Of a stretch of DNA of 32,792 nucleotides, positions 25,701 through 32,792 are shown one piece after another. This DNA comes from an uncultured Saprospiraceae bacterium (GTDB lineage Bacteria; Bacteroidota; Bacteroidia; Chitinophagales; Saprospiraceae). Position 1 is the first letter of the stretch; every line of letters begins with the position of its first letter. The notes under the pieces are model-generated. The model had not been told where the DNA came from and did no database searches. It saw only the letters and a list, made by a program, of their open reading frames with translations. A program made the translations under genes and the position numbers. The stretch lies in NCBI GenBank assembly GCA_937969415.1, contig CALBWK010000066.1:1-32792 (forward strand). The letters run 5' to 3'.

Positions 25701-26452
25701 ATGGTGGAGCTTCTGCGAGATTGTTGAATAGTGCTACTTTTTCGCCTTCAGGTAGATATTGTTTCTATGTGCAAGGAAATGATGGCAGTGGTTCTTCGTT
25801 GTTTTCTAATGACTTAGACTTATCAGCGAGTACGGCTTTAGAGTTGACCTTCACTTTATTCCCATACAGTATGGAGTCAGGTGATAGATTTCATGTAGAG
25901 GTCGATAATGGATCTGGGTACCAGACTTTAAGAACTTATGTTTCGGGAAGTGACTTGGCGAATGAAACTGTTACTACAGAAACATTGACAATTCCGGGTT
26001 CAATGTTGTCAGCGTCGACGTCATTGAGATTTAGAGCTGAAGGCAATCAAGCAGCCGACTATGTGATGATAGATGATGTAATCCTTGAGGCTTGTTCTAG
26101 TACACTGGTTAATCCAAATGTTGGTATAGAGAATAGAAGTAGCGATGCAGTAGGTGACGAGGCGATTGTGCAGGAGGTTTCAACATCTTTGGATATAGAA
26201 AATGTCTATCCTAATCCGGCACAGAGCGAAATGGTTACCGTTGACTTTGTTAGTAGTACTGAGCATGAGGTTGCTGTATTATACGTAGTCGATACTTGGG
26301 GCAAAGTTGTGAAAGAAGTTTCATTGGATGTTAAGGCTGGACAGAATGTTGTCAGCTTTGACCCTTCTAGTTTGTCAGCTTCTACGTATTTGATTTACAT
26401 ACAAGCTGAAGGACTGAGAAGTTCTGTGACCAAATTTGTGAAGTTCAATTAA
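19787..26452 (+). CDS. Giant secreted multidomain CotH/lamin-tail/repeat protein, T9SS cargo
   Basis: A 2221-residue protein from the ATG at 19787 (an upstream TTG at 19757 is less likely because the signal peptide SYLTVFTCLMMLFVTHQQADAQ follows the ATG). In order: chitobiase-C-like module (43-120), CotH-type domain (170-470; LYVNGLYWGLYNPVERPDDHF, HFGWDCEWAWD), second chitobiase-C-like module (580-650), lamin-tail domain (660-760; KITEIMYNP), beta-sandwich (830-975), two Cys-rich repeats, DNRLRE/CBM96-like module (1065-1218), seven more Cys/Asp-rich repeats (1222-1560), two 150-residue beta-sandwiches, a DADGDGYC repeat, a third sandwich, and a T9SS sorting domain (YPNPAQSEM to the end, about 2140-2221). 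DxDxDG loops suggest calcium binding. The role is probably a cell-surface adhesin or glycan-binding factor; enzyme activity of the CotH part is unproven. Monocistronic, with its own terminator. Confidence 0.8.
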   Translation: MFNTLRFGIPFSTNSTFSRSYLTVFTCLMMLFVTHQQADAQANLVFSQERGFSDAPFNLTITPEDPSVTIRYTLDGEEPSTTFGRIYNGSIPIQTTTVLRAIGYLNGVDTSKVYTHTYLFLDDVIEQPENISGWPNNTYSLGGSGTARHDYEMDPAIVNSSQYRADLMQGLRDIPSMSIVMPQDDFWEIYDGEAERKMSVELLYADDASKNEQEDGGIEPHSHNRLKRSMRLSFKEEYGAKDWDSDIFRNAAVGSESAAKSFDRMVLRGGNNRAWSRNWNEDRTAFTRDEWYRQSQIAASGIGSHGTFVHLYVNGLYWGLYNPVERPDDHFTSEYLGGENEDWFAISHGGSRGGDNSRYNFLVNDVINRNLSSNANYELLKSYLDVDHFSDYLLVTWMTGMTDWPNNNWWGGNRNNPAGPFMHFGWDCEWAWDTSRGSSNGAWVHPDFRRNDTGGRNAALIFNKAKSSDEFMMSFVDRVYKLCFNDGAMTDANSRERWNALNNEIENAVVAESARWGDSLEDGETRTRDEHWRAEVNRLDGLMNGNVQRLMNALRNEGYYPSIDPPLFENNNRAIEVSEVSVSNGYSIDLVNPNSTGDIYYTTNGVDPRQAGGNVDPSAQIFSGNDLVINGSTTLLARVRQGGVWSALHCLNLIGNEDLSPLKITEIMYNPGDLGLVDGDEFEFLEIKNTSTNRSLDLSGLQITDGVDFVFPTGTTMGPQSFIVLAANAQALTEKCPGVNVFGEYEGKLSNGGERIDFATFQGDTIIRVEYDDAAPWDSAADGDGYSLVPIDVNPQGNQDNASLWKLSFNNTCGSPGADDAAEDDCENYSFEAISDFNNLNVAGFVPAYIDNTRGALAVNAAQFPDQFAAATLTFQGQAGTYDFVLSTMAETDGESTYRIAINGSRLSETFTNPVIFGTGTPEYAAFTNTWEAINLSPGDQIRIEFNSASNGLVAEGSGFGFARGRWTGLELICGDAAACDASLIGQACNDGDNCTTGDRYDANCNCVGTFQDSDNDGVCNAEDQCPALDDSLIGRACDDGNPCTTNDVYTSNCACEGTIQSGESTVELSPIDDAYLQGTTRFNNDILRVESGNRVSYLKFNVPSNGTILSAQLELTVSSDAGSGQIIASRGSSNNWTENNLSTSNRPSEAILLGSRNNTFSAGQSYTWVLNTSQISAGQTTLIVRHISGNDVSFQSSEATNASVRPRLILTYASGGGSSNAGSACDDGDPCTINDTVDDNCNCVGVFQDSDNDGICDAEDDCNGSQVGQACNDNDPCTINDRFDSNCNCVGVFQDSDNDGICDAEDDCNGSQVGQACNDNDPCTVNDRFDSNCDCVGVFQDSDSDGICDAEDDCDSSQVGRSCNDNDPCTINDRIDSDCNCVGVFQDSDNDGICDAEDDCDSSQIGQSCNDGDVCTVNDRIDSDCNCVGVFQDSDNDGICDAEDDCDSSQIGQSCNDGDVCTVNDRIDSDCNCVGVFADSDNDGVCDADDLCAGFDDALIGTACNDGDACTTGEMWTSACNCEGGQVVDVDNDGYCAAEDADDNDPCVPDNSDSQCNTNPDIECSVMASTSFENGNMGVWIDGGTSARLLNSASFANTGNSSFYVQGNAGVGSSLYTGELDLQSAVSATIEFNLLPYAVESGDSFVLEVSTGGSYTVYRSFSEGTDFDNQTRKSFRINISDVDFSNATSFRLRSTSNDIADYFIFDDVVIETCVDSSDQGDTGNGGGTTDTACQALSTDGFESGNMGIWIDGGASASILSSASFATTGNYSFYVQGNQGQASSLYSRPQDYSSYESLNIDFSYYAYAVEFNDSFVVEIDNGNGNYAQVASFVFGQDFQNFDRKMASVAVTNLNLSNTVSVRIRSTATDVADYFILDDIVIEGCGQKDANCTPGASCQPSDACYVSGQYDANCNCIGNQIIDADGDGYCAAEDTDDNDPCVPDGSSCGGSSEDCQEISSVGFENGMLGIWNDGGASARLLNSATFSPSGRYCFYVQGNDGSGSSLFSNDLDLSASTALELTFTLFPYSMESGDRFHVEVDNGSGYQTLRTYVSGSDLANETVTTETLTIPGSMLSASTSLRFRAEGNQAADYVMIDDVILEACSSTLVNPNVGIENRSSDAVGDEAIVQEVSTSLDIENVYPNPAQSEMVTVDFVSSTEHEVAVLYVVDTWGKVVKEVSLDVKAGQNVVSFDPSSLSASTYLIYIQAEGLRSSVTKFVKFN
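23519..24346 (+). repeat. Tandem 138-bp repeat array inside the giant gene
   Basis: The codons for the motif GVFQDSDNDG recur at 23519, 23657, 23795, 23933, 24071 and 24209, exactly 138 bp apart. Each unit encodes 46 residues with about six Cys, a C-N-D-x-D-x-C-T-x-N-D-R stretch and a DSDNDGICDAEDDC thrombospondin-3-like loop. Neighbouring units are nearly identical at DNA level (for example 23991-24070 against 24129-24208), pointing to recent expansion. Diverged units flank the array at about 22728-22970, 24285-24460 and 25445-25650. Confidence 0.9.
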
Positions 26453-26495
26453 GTATTATAAAATGAGTATGGAGATTTTGCTCCAATAAAGAAAG

Positions 26496-26532
26496 CGGTC
26501 GACTTGTGGATTCAAGTCGACCGTTGTTTTTT
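26496..26532 (+). terminator. Bidirectional intrinsic terminator
   Basis: A perfect 11-bp stem (CGGTCGACTTG / CAAGTCGACCG) with a 6-base loop, followed by TTGTTTTTT on the plus strand. On the minus strand the stem is followed by CTTTCTTTATT. It lies between convergent genes (stop at 26452, stop of the minus gene at 26558) and can serve both. Confidence 0.85.
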
Positions 26533-26557
26533 CATATGGGTTGGTATGCTTTATTTC

Positions 26558-27139
26558 TTAGTAAAAGTTTATGCCCACCAACAATCCGTAAGAAAAGCCA
26601 GTGGTCTCTCCTTCTTGTAGGTTTACCTTTCTGTATGTCGCTTTCGCCTTTAGGTCGATTATAAAAGAGTCGCTCAGTTTATACAGCTCATAGCCAACAG
26701 CGCCTACTATTCCGAGCCCTGAATAATATTTAGTTTCTAAGGGGTCCTTATCTGGGTCAGATATGTCCCAGAAAACTGGGTTGTCTCCGCCTATACCGAT
26801 GCCACCCAAGATCCATAGCTTGTCTTTTACCCAATACTGTACAGATGGAGCGAGAACACCAAAGTCTCTTTTGCGATCTCTCCCAAATCCGGAATAATCA
26901 TAAATGGACACATTGGAAGTCAGGAGTACAGCCAGTTTGGGGGTAACTATATAGCCAATTTTTAAGTCTAGAGCCAAGTCAGAAAATTTGCTAGAGTTGT
27001 TTGGAAACTTCAATTTGGTGTTGGCTATGCCGAATGATGTGCCTAAGACCAGCCCTCTTCTTTGGGCAGACTCCTGTGAATGGCCGAGTCGGGCAAGTAG
27101 AATTAGGCTAGTGATTAGTGCTATAGTTTTTAATCTCAT
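26558..27139 (-). CDS. Small outer-membrane beta-barrel protein
   Basis: A 193-residue protein from the ATG at 27139. A longer reading to 27196 is open, but its first 19 residues are Cys-rich and non-signal-like, while MRLKTIALITSLILLARLGHSQ is a good Sec signal. The mature part has alternating hydrophobic and polar beta strands with aromatic girdles: RRGLVLGTSFGIANTK, IGYIVTPKLAVLLTSNVSIY, FGVLAPSVQYWVKDKLWILGGIGIG, YYSGLGIVGAVGYELY, KATYRKVNLQE, and a C-terminal FSYGLLVGINFY ending in Phe-Tyr, as in OmpW/OmpA-type eight-stranded barrels. Probably an outer-membrane porin or structural protein. It is 85 bases downstream of the Crp-like gene and could be its target or operon partner. Confidence 0.75.
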   Translation of the reverse strand: MRLKTIALITSLILLARLGHSQESAQRRGLVLGTSFGIANTKLKFPNNSSKFSDLALDLKIGYIVTPKLAVLLTSNVSIYDYSGFGRDRKRDFGVLAPSVQYWVKDKLWILGGIGIGGDNPVFWDISDPDKDPLETKYYSGLGIVGAVGYELYKLSDSFIIDLKAKATYRKVNLQEGETTGFSYGLLVGINFY

Positions 27140-27224
27140 GGGTAATAGTTTTTGTGAATGCGTAATACAGCAGCAAAGTTCTGCCGTATAGCCCACTAAA
27201 AAGTTACCCTAGGTTAAATAAACA

Positions 27225-27794
27225 TCATTTGATCTTTCGTCTGATCCTGCTTAGGCTTTGCGTAGAAATGCCTAGGTAGGACGCAATGTCTTTTTGACTG
27301 ATTCTTTGGACCAGCTCAGGTCGACTCTGTAGTAGCCCGAGATATCTTTCTTCTGCAGTAAGGGTCATCAACTCTATTTGCTTCTGCTCTTTTTCAATGA
27401 GTGCTTTTTGATCACCAATGGGAAATAGCAAAGAGCCCATAGGAGTTTGTCTCAGCTTGTCTATGTTGGTTTTACTAATTCTAAGCACTGAAGATTTTTC
27501 CAAAGCTTTGATTTCGATAGGAGAGGGTTTGCCGGAAAGGAGTGATAGGTCGTCACCAAAGAAATCATTATCAATCAGTAGGTCCAAGCAGATGTAGTTG
27601 TCATTGTTCCAAACAAACGAACCAACAGCACCTTGAATGAGGAAATAGCCGTAGTGTTCTTTTTTATCTGCTTCCTTAATGATGTCCTTTTTTGCGAATT
27701 CTACTTGATCACATAGGTCTACAAAATATTTCCAAGCCCCTAGTGGGGCTTCGTAGTATTTGTCAAATGATTTCTTGAGTATTTTTTCTATCAT
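27225..27794 (-). CDS. Crp/Fnr-family transcriptional regulator
   Basis: A 189-residue regulator from the ATG at 27794; an upstream in-frame start at 27860 adds a 22-residue tail not seen in the family. Residues about 20-120 form a cyclic-nucleotide-binding-type beta barrel ([45 protein letters not shown]), followed by a long dimer helix ([22 protein letters not shown]) and a C-terminal helix-turn-helix ([24 protein letters not shown]). The PRETAAR-like cAMP phosphate motif is absent, as is usual for Bacteroidota members of this group, so the ligand is unknown. No Fnr Cys cluster is present. It is upstream of, and on the same strand as, the beta-barrel gene. Confidence 0.85.
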   Translation of the reverse strand: MIEKILKKSFDKYYEAPLGAWKYFVDLCDQVEFAKKDIIKEADKKEHYGYFLIQGAVGSFVWNNDNYICLDLLIDNDFFGDDLSLLSGKPSPIEIKALEKSSVLRISKTNIDKLRQTPMGSLLFPIGDQKALIEKEQKQIELMTLTAEERYLGLLQSRPELVQRISQKDIASYLGISTQSLSRIRRKIK

Positions 27795-27973
27795 TAAGAG
27801 TGGGTTAGTGATTGTGACCGATTGCTTGAAGTGTTTTATATGTTCTGTAAGGAATACCATCTTCGTAAAGTCTCATCTTCTAGATTTAGATTTTATTTTC
27901 ATAATATCCTTTTCTAGATAGATGTACATTTTTCTTCATTCAATATGTGCCATAACGTCATGGTGGTATGTGA

Positions 27974-28117
27974 CGTACGACGAAGGAGTATGTCATCATC
28001 ACCGCCTGTTATCTACCGGCCTTCCTTTTTATGTTTGCAATTATGTTCATTTTGGGGCTAGCTGACACGGTCTCTGAAGCTCGTATAATCACCAAGGATT
28101 TTTTTGTACCTAAATGA
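27974..28117 (+). other. Possible small membrane peptide or gene remnant
   Basis: An open frame of 47 codons with coding-like composition: KEYVIITACYLPAFLFMF and onward through ILGLADTVSEARIITKDFF to TGA at 28115-28117. It has one clear membrane helix. The only ATG starts are internal (28031 and 28043), giving 28 or fewer residues. It occupies most of the 338-base gap between two minus-strand genes. It could be a tiny membrane protein, the tail of a lost gene, or chance. Nothing else was recognised in the gap. Confidence 0.3.
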
Positions 28118-28133
28118 ACAACCTGGTCTTAAA

Positions 28134-31100
28134 TTATTTTATTTCCGCTTCACCATATAAGTCAAGAGTACTACCGTACTCCTGACTTATAAACTCTATA
28201 TTATCTAATCCATGCTTAGATTTAAAGATCATATCCTTACAAATAAGCATAGCCTCATTAATAAATTGATCCGTCAAGATTGAAAAATTTTCCAATAAAA
28301 TACTCTTTCCTCCAGCAGTTGAGATAAAGTTTGATGTACAATTTTGAATATATATCTCACTCTTTGGAGATATTATACTCACACTTTTATCGATGACTAG
28401 GGGAATGGAAGTAAGAATTATAGTGTCCATTTCCAGAGTTTCGCTGATATTGATAGTATCTCCATCAACTGCACATGCCAAAGCAGAACGAAGAGAACCT
28501 ATACCATCATCTTTATCCGTATGGACAGTCAGTGTGCAATCCTTTATTTTTTTGCCAAGCACTTCTATTTCTGCAAACTTTAGCATATTCGTACCTGCGG
28601 CTTGAATCCTAATATATTGCCCTACGGCTTCTAGGCTATCAACAGAAAATTTTCTTTTAATAACCGGATCACTTTTGTGAAAGGTGTAATCAGATATCTC
28701 TTGTGATGAAGCCAGTGATGTACCTGTAAATGGTTCATCGCTGATCATTACATAAAAGTCATCGAAATGAACAGAATTTGTCTCTATATCAGGTCCATTT
28801 ATTTCTACAGTATTCCAAATATCAATAAACTCAATTTGACTAAGGCTTCCAAGATCTATGTCAAAATAAGGTTCCAATTCGACTTCTGTTTGAGAAAAAC
28901 TACCTATTGGCACTAATCCAAATTGATAATAATTCACTCCTATCCTGCCATTATTATTACCGTCTAACGCTTTATGTGCTGATGCATCTATCAAAGAGTC
29001 TTGATAAATAATATTGGGTTGAGTTGTGCTTTGACTAACTACTGCTTTTCTACTTAAAAGTTGTAAAGTAGCGTTAAAATTTTCTTCAGGTTCTTCGATT
29101 GCAGTAGCATATATTCCAGATGTTGGAGCATTAAGTATATTAATCCGAATAGGAAAAGGTTTATACTCCCACGTCAACCGATCTGGTACATACTCATTGA
29201 TAATGAAGTATAAATCATCGGTGCCTGGATATTTATACACTCCATTTTCTGTCAAATATTCTTCAAATTTTGCTTGAGAGGCAAATTCATATATTCGTTG
29301 TGGATATCCTACCCTCAAACTCCCTTGTGCTGGAGCTTGGAATATGCCCATGTCATAGGAGCCGAGTTGATCATTGATAATTCCATCCGTTTCAAATCTG
29401 AAATCTTGAGTAGCTACATCAACTACCATCTCAGTAGAGTCAAGGATGGTAAAAGTTAAGGGTCTATGAGCAAACTCGCTCTTTGACATATGGATAGGGT
29501 TATCATTGTGCTCAATATAGGAGGCTGTTGTATTGGGATCATCAAAAGAGATTTCATACATCTCATTGACATTGTCCGTTGTAAGATCTAAAAAGACCCA
29601 TGGACTTATACCGTTATTCCTAGTTTTTAATGAACCGTCATTATTCTCGACTAGCTTTGATACTGTTACTCCATACTTGAGATCCACCATTTTTATATTG
29701 TCAAACACATGATTGAAACTATGTTTCCATAAGTACATACCTTTTGACGTTAAGGGGTCTTTTCCAGATAAATATACATCTCTAAAGGAATAATCAGCTT
29801 GATATGTCAAGGATAAGCATTGCACGCCACCCCAAACTATATACCCATCAAAGACAGATCTCGATTCGTGATTGAGTCCCATCTCCCTTTCTATAGATCT
29901 AAGACCTTGATTCACCCAAATAGTAGTTGTATTGTTGAGTATTAGAGCTGGCTCAGTGGTAATTATGCCGTCTCCTTCTATGCTATACCCACTCTGATGT
30001 AATGGGAATTGGTCAAACTGAAATCCTTCTCTGACATTGGAAAGTGCTATAGGATCTACTCTATCTGTTCCTGTTTTAACTGGTGATAAATTGAAGACAC
30101 CTACACCCCACGTAGCATCAGCAATTACATTATCATTACAGACCACACTTCTTCCCCTCATACCGAGTCCTTGACCTCCGAACAGGTAATCATTATGAGC
30201 TAATGCTGAGTAATAAAAATCAGTAGTATGCCCTTTGCTGATATCTACTACAAGATTATTGTTCCATTCGCCTATCTCACCTCCAGATTCAGAAACTATA
30301 CCAGCTCCTGTCACTTCATACACTACATTATCGCTAATATCTGCATACGAGTGATGTTGGGTTATCCCCCAGCCAATATTGCCCCAGACGACATTACCAC
30401 TGACAATTGCTTTGTTAGTAGAAGTATCTATACCAGTACGATGGAGATGAATGCTATATCTTCCTCTTCTATTGGTAATTTCATCGATTGGGTTATTCTC
30501 TAGTTCTACGCATTCTTGACCAAGAGCCGAAATTTTGCTCTTAAAGGTTGGCGGTTCGAGCCATTGTTTCCATCTAAAATCATCCAACAACTCAGATTTA
30601 TTAGTACGGCCCATATCTCTAAATAAGGCATTCTTGATCTGTATCATACTGTCATTATGCATGGCCATGAAATGTGCTCTATTAGTTAATGATGGATTGA
30701 ATGATTTAAATTCTATATTTCTTGTAAGGTTACCTGCATAACAATGTAGCGTATCATTTGGAGTTCCTATGTGGTTTTTATTTAAATTATTCACGGTAGT
30801 AATGTCAGCTCCATTAATTGTAGCAATTGCTTTTGCATCATTACCTCTAGACGCAGTCCCTACATTTCCATCCATCGTTACTAAAAGTGTATCTCCTACA
30901 AACCATCCACTTGGAGTACTTGCAAGAGTCACATTTTTTTGCCCTTTAGGAGCATCTGCACCTAACTTAACTTTCGCTGTCTTTGCGTAACCATCAATAA
31001 CGACTTGACCCATAGATACGAATCCAAGTGTTAATTGCTGAGGATCCCATCCATATCTGCCTAACACTCCAAATCCATCATCAATGATTGTCGTATCACC

Positions 31101-31655
31101 AGTTTGAACATAGTTGCCTCCAGCAATTGCTTCTTGATAGCTATTATACCTTCTATTGCCGATAAGCTCTCGTTCTACTTTACTAACAATAGCTCCATCT
31201 GAGTAATGATCTTTTGCAGCTTGACTCCATGTGATAGTACTGTCAATATGTGTCTCTATATCAAATGGCTTAAAAAGGAGTTGGATTTTTTTAACATGAT
31301 TTGTATTTGATACAATTTGAGTAATGGAGCTCATCATCCCGATATAAGTATCTGTAATGAGCAACGTAGTATCGGATGTTGTGTTTTCTTCAATAGTTAG
31401 CGTGCCTTCATTCTTTATGGCGAAGATATGTGTGGTGTCAAGAGATGAATATGTCATTTCGATATTCTGCGGTATATGTACTATTGCACCAAATGTTGGA
31501 ATTGTGCCAGTATCCCAATTACTACCATTGAACCAATCTCCATTAGTAATAGCCGTATGAGTTACCGTGTTATTAGGTATCAAACCATTTAATGATTGAC
31601 CACTTAAATTGGTAAAGAAGACTAAAAGAGATAGGATAAAAAAAACTAGTTTCAT
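28134..31655 (-). CDS. Large secreted G8-domain/parallel beta-helix protein
   Basis: A 1173-residue exported protein with signal peptide MKLVFFILSLLVFFTNLSGQ. Residues about 40-160 look like a G8 domain (GDWFNGSNWDTGTIPTFGAIVHIP, then strands with Gly/Pro turns), as in CEMIP/TMEM2-type proteins. Residues about 330-640 form a right-handed parallel beta-helix (GNVVWGNIGWGITQHHSYADISDNVVYEV shown in part: ISDNVVYEVTGAGIV, WNNNLVVDIS, CNDNVIADATWGVGV). Residues about 885-1035 resemble an F5/8 type C/fucolectin-like domain (AHKALDGNNNG, YIRIQAAG, FAEIEVLGK). The end (1040-1173) has the DDGIGSLRSAL pattern of bacterial beta-helix choice-of-anchor repeats. The build suggests a polysaccharide-binding or lyase-type surface protein. 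No typical YPNP sorting domain is present at the C-terminus, which is unusual for a protein this large here. Confidence 0.7.
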   Translation of the reverse strand: MKLVFFILSLLVFFTNLSGQSLNGLIPNNTVTHTAITNGDWFNGSNWDTGTIPTFGAIVHIPQNIEMTYSSLDTTHIFAIKNEGTLTIEENTTSDTTLLITDTYIGMMSSITQIVSNTNHVKKIQLLFKPFDIETHIDSTITWSQAAKDHYSDGAIVSKVERELIGNRRYNSYQEAIAGGNYVQTGDTTIIDDGFGVLGRYGWDPQQLTLGFVSMGQVVIDGYAKTAKVKLGADAPKGQKNVTLASTPSGWFVGDTLLVTMDGNVGTASRGNDAKAIATINGADITTVNNLNKNHIGTPNDTLHCYAGNLTRNIEFKSFNPSLTNRAHFMAMHNDSMIQIKNALFRDMGRTNKSELLDDFRWKQWLEPPTFKSKISALGQECVELENNPIDEITNRRGRYSIHLHRTGIDTSTNKAIVSGNVVWGNIGWGITQHHSYADISDNVVYEVTGAGIVSESGGEIGEWNNNLVVDISKGHTTDFYYSALAHNDYLFGGQGLGMRGRSVVCNDNVIADATWGVGVFNLSPVKTGTDRVDPIALSNVREGFQFDQFPLHQSGYSIEGDGIITTEPALILNNTTTIWVNQGLRSIEREMGLNHESRSVFDGYIVWGGVQCLSLTYQADYSFRDVYLSGKDPLTSKGMYLWKHSFNHVFDNIKMVDLKYGVTVSKLVENNDGSLKTRNNGISPWVFLDLTTDNVNEMYEISFDDPNTTASYIEHNDNPIHMSKSEFAHRPLTFTILDSTEMVVDVATQDFRFETDGIINDQLGSYDMGIFQAPAQGSLRVGYPQRIYEFASQAKFEEYLTENGVYKYPGTDDLYFIINEYVPDRLTWEYKPFPIRINILNAPTSGIYATAIEEPEENFNATLQLLSRKAVVSQSTTQPNIIYQDSLIDASAHKALDGNNNGRIGVNYYQFGLVPIGSFSQTEVELEPYFDIDLGSLSQIEFIDIWNTVEINGPDIETNSVHFDDFYVMISDEPFTGTSLASSQEISDYTFHKSDPVIKRKFSVDSLEAVGQYIRIQAAGTNMLKFAEIEVLGKKIKDCTLTVHTDKDDGIGSLRSALACAVDGDTINISETLEMDTIILTSIPLVIDKSVSIISPKSEIYIQNCTSNFISTAGGKSILLENFSILTDQFINEAMLICKDMIFKSKHGLDNIEFISQEYGSTLDLYGEAEIK

Positions 31656-31771
31656 AATTTATTTTAGTTACTTATTTAAAAATAGAGAAATCTAAGAACA
31701 GATTCCGCCTCTTTCCATCTAAAAATCCACTTAACAGTAAGACAAAGTACGCCTACTGTCTTCCGTCTATC

Positions 31772-32689
31772 CTACTCCCCAGCCCCCTCAGACACCACCG
31801 CCTGACACTCCTCCAAAAACCCTGAAGCCAAATCCCAATACGCCTTTCCACCTACAGCCCATACATTATCATGCCCTGCCCCCTCTACAATATGAAATTT
31901 CTTGTCAGTACTGCCTAGAACTTCGTAGTTAACGTGCCCGTGTTGTATGTCGATTTTTTCATCAGCATCGCCGTGCACGAGTAGGATGGGTTGTTCGATT
32001 AGATGTGCTATGGTTTTAGGGCTGGCGGCTTCTTCGGTAAATTCTGCGATGTCACAAGCTCGTGCGCTGAGGTAATTGGCCATTGTCTCAAACTCAAAGC
32101 CGATGTAGTCTTCTTGGTAGGCGAGGACTATTGTTGAGAAATCTGAGAATGTACTCTCTACAATACCGTAAAGGATTCTGTTGTCGTGCGCCATCACTTG
32201 TAAGGCAACAGCACCCCCGAGGGAGTGTCCCCAGATGGCTAAGTTGTCTGAACATTGGCCTTGGGCTATAAGCGTGTCGATAATAAGTTGGATATCGCGA
32301 TGTTCTTTGACGCCGAAGGTGCAAAAGTCTCCACTACTGGTGCCGTGTGATCGTAGATTGACCGCTATGGTCTGATAACCTAGAGCATTGAGTTGGGGTA
32401 CGATGCGATCATAATGTCTGTAATTGCCTGCTATGCCGTGGAGCAGTATAATAGAGCCTGTTCTCGGTGTAGACGGTTCGACGATATGCGCTGTGATGTC
32501 TAGGCCCTCATATCCTTTGAAGGTTGTCAGTTGATCTTGCTTAGGTTTGACATGAGGTGCTGGACGGAATAGTTTTCTGCCCACTTGCAGGACAGGGTTG
32601 TTCATTTCTATGACAAACCTGGGCAACATAAGGTAAAAGAAGAGAAAGAGGGCTAAGCAGAATACGCCTGCACCTATTTTCTTAATCAT
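31772..32689 (-). CDS. Alpha/beta hydrolase (serine esterase/lipase-like), membrane-anchored
   Basis: A 305-residue protein with an N-terminal membrane anchor or uncleaved signal (residues 4-24), then a complete alpha/beta-hydrolase fold. The oxyanion region is IILLHGIAGNYRHY (about 80-93), the nucleophile elbow is GHSLGG (Ser in NLAIWGHSLGGAVALQ), and the remaining triad residues are in HGDADEKI (Asp) and GAGHDNVW (His). The cap region between is short and helical. The family covers esterases, lipases and thioesterases; the substrate is unknown. The start at 32689 has a normal ATG. It appears to be transcribed alone, 116 bases from the G8-domain gene. Confidence 0.82.
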   Translation of the reverse strand: MIKKIGAGVFCLALFLFFYLMLPRFVIEMNNPVLQVGRKLFRPAPHVKPKQDQLTTFKGYEGLDITAHIVEPSTPRTGSIILLHGIAGNYRHYDRIVPQLNALGYQTIAVNLRSHGTSSGDFCTFGVKEHRDIQLIIDTLIAQGQCSDNLAIWGHSLGGAVALQVMAHDNRILYGIVESTFSDFSTIVLAYQEDYIGFEFETMANYLSARACDIAEFTEEAASPKTIAHLIEQPILLVHGDADEKIDIQHGHVNYEVLGSTDKKFHIVEGAGHDNVWAVGGKAYWDLASGFLEECQAVVSEGAGE

Positions 32690-32710
32690 AGTTGTTCTAT
32701 TGGAATTATG

Positions 32711-32752
32711 AATCCTCGAATCCTTAGCGTAATAACTAAAGATTCGAGGATT
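32711..32752. repeat. Inverted repeat upstream of the hydrolase gene
   Basis: A perfect 12-bp inverted repeat, AATCCTCGAATC with GATTCGAGGATT, and an 18-base spacer. There is no T run on either side, so a terminator is uncertain. It could end a minus-strand gene lying right of the window or be an operator for the hydrolase gene that starts 22 bases away. Confidence 0.45.
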
Positions 32753-32792
32753 TAATTACTTATAGCTTAAATTCTATCCCCTGCGCAAGAGG

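Noticed and set aside
32711-32752. Intrinsic terminator
   Set aside because: Perfect stem but an 18-base loop and no T run on either side; kept only as an inverted repeat.

Overview
The window looks like a chromosome segment from a marine or environmental Bacteroidota, probably of the Saprospiria type. The reasons are the type IX secretion (T9SS) signature proteins (a C25-family PorU2-like sortase and a giant secreted protein, each ending in a 'YPNP'-type C-terminal sorting domain), the lack of clear Shine-Dalgarno sites, moderate AT-richness, and several families typical of the phylum (ligase-associated DExH helicase, Crp-like regulator beside a small outer-membrane barrel, DUF6056-like membrane protein). 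The taxon is an inference; no rRNA or other taxonomic marker is present.

Region 1 (1-2938) is visibly AT-richer than what follows. It holds small, unrelated plus-strand genes separated by imperfect palindromes with conserved ends (GATAAC ... GTTATC/GTTATAG). Three start codons lie 24, 24 and 26 bases after a GTTAT box, and stop codons lie 0-20 bases before the next GATAAC box. This is the layout of integron gene cassettes separated by attC sites. No integrase gene is visible, so an array continuing off the left edge, or a CALIN-type (integrase-less) array, is inferred. One cassette gene carries an in-frame stop, and the last half-site abuts the chromosomal mscS-like gene.

Region 2 (2939-6045, minus strand) is a core-type operon: a family 2 glycosyltransferase, rsmG (overlapping it by 7 bases) and an MscS-family channel.

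Region 3 (6246-12986, plus) holds the 1693-residue PorU2-like C25 protein and, 3 bases after it, a polytopic membrane protein. Converging on it (12963-15081, minus) are a FemAB/GNAT-like protein and an alpha/alpha-toroid protein in an overlapping pair.

Region 4 (15020-17266) is a disrupted locus. A roughly 265-bp sequence (the shared 5' ends of the FemAB-like gene and the helicase gene) occurs twice. Between the copies lie a dead copy of the helicase 5' end, an esterase (LpqC-type) pseudogene in at least three frames, a C39-peptidase/ABC-exporter fragment, and a secreted hypothetical gene whose signal peptide is out of frame at a run of 8 T. The ancestral arrangement was evidently the FemAB-like gene divergent from the helicase. 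An intact Lhr-type helicase follows (17053-19494).

Region 5 (19787-26452) encodes a 2221-residue secreted multidomain protein: chitobiase-C-like, CotH, lamin-tail, carbohydrate-binding-like and DNRLRE-like domains, a tandem array of 46-residue Cys/Asp-rich calcium-binding-like repeats with an exact 138-bp period, three copies of a 150-residue beta-sandwich, and a T9SS sorting domain. A strong bidirectional hairpin terminator follows.

Region 6 (26558-32689, minus) holds a small outer-membrane barrel, a Crp/Fnr regulator, a large secreted G8/beta-helix protein and an alpha/beta hydrolase. I saw no tRNA, rRNA, CRISPR array or transposase.
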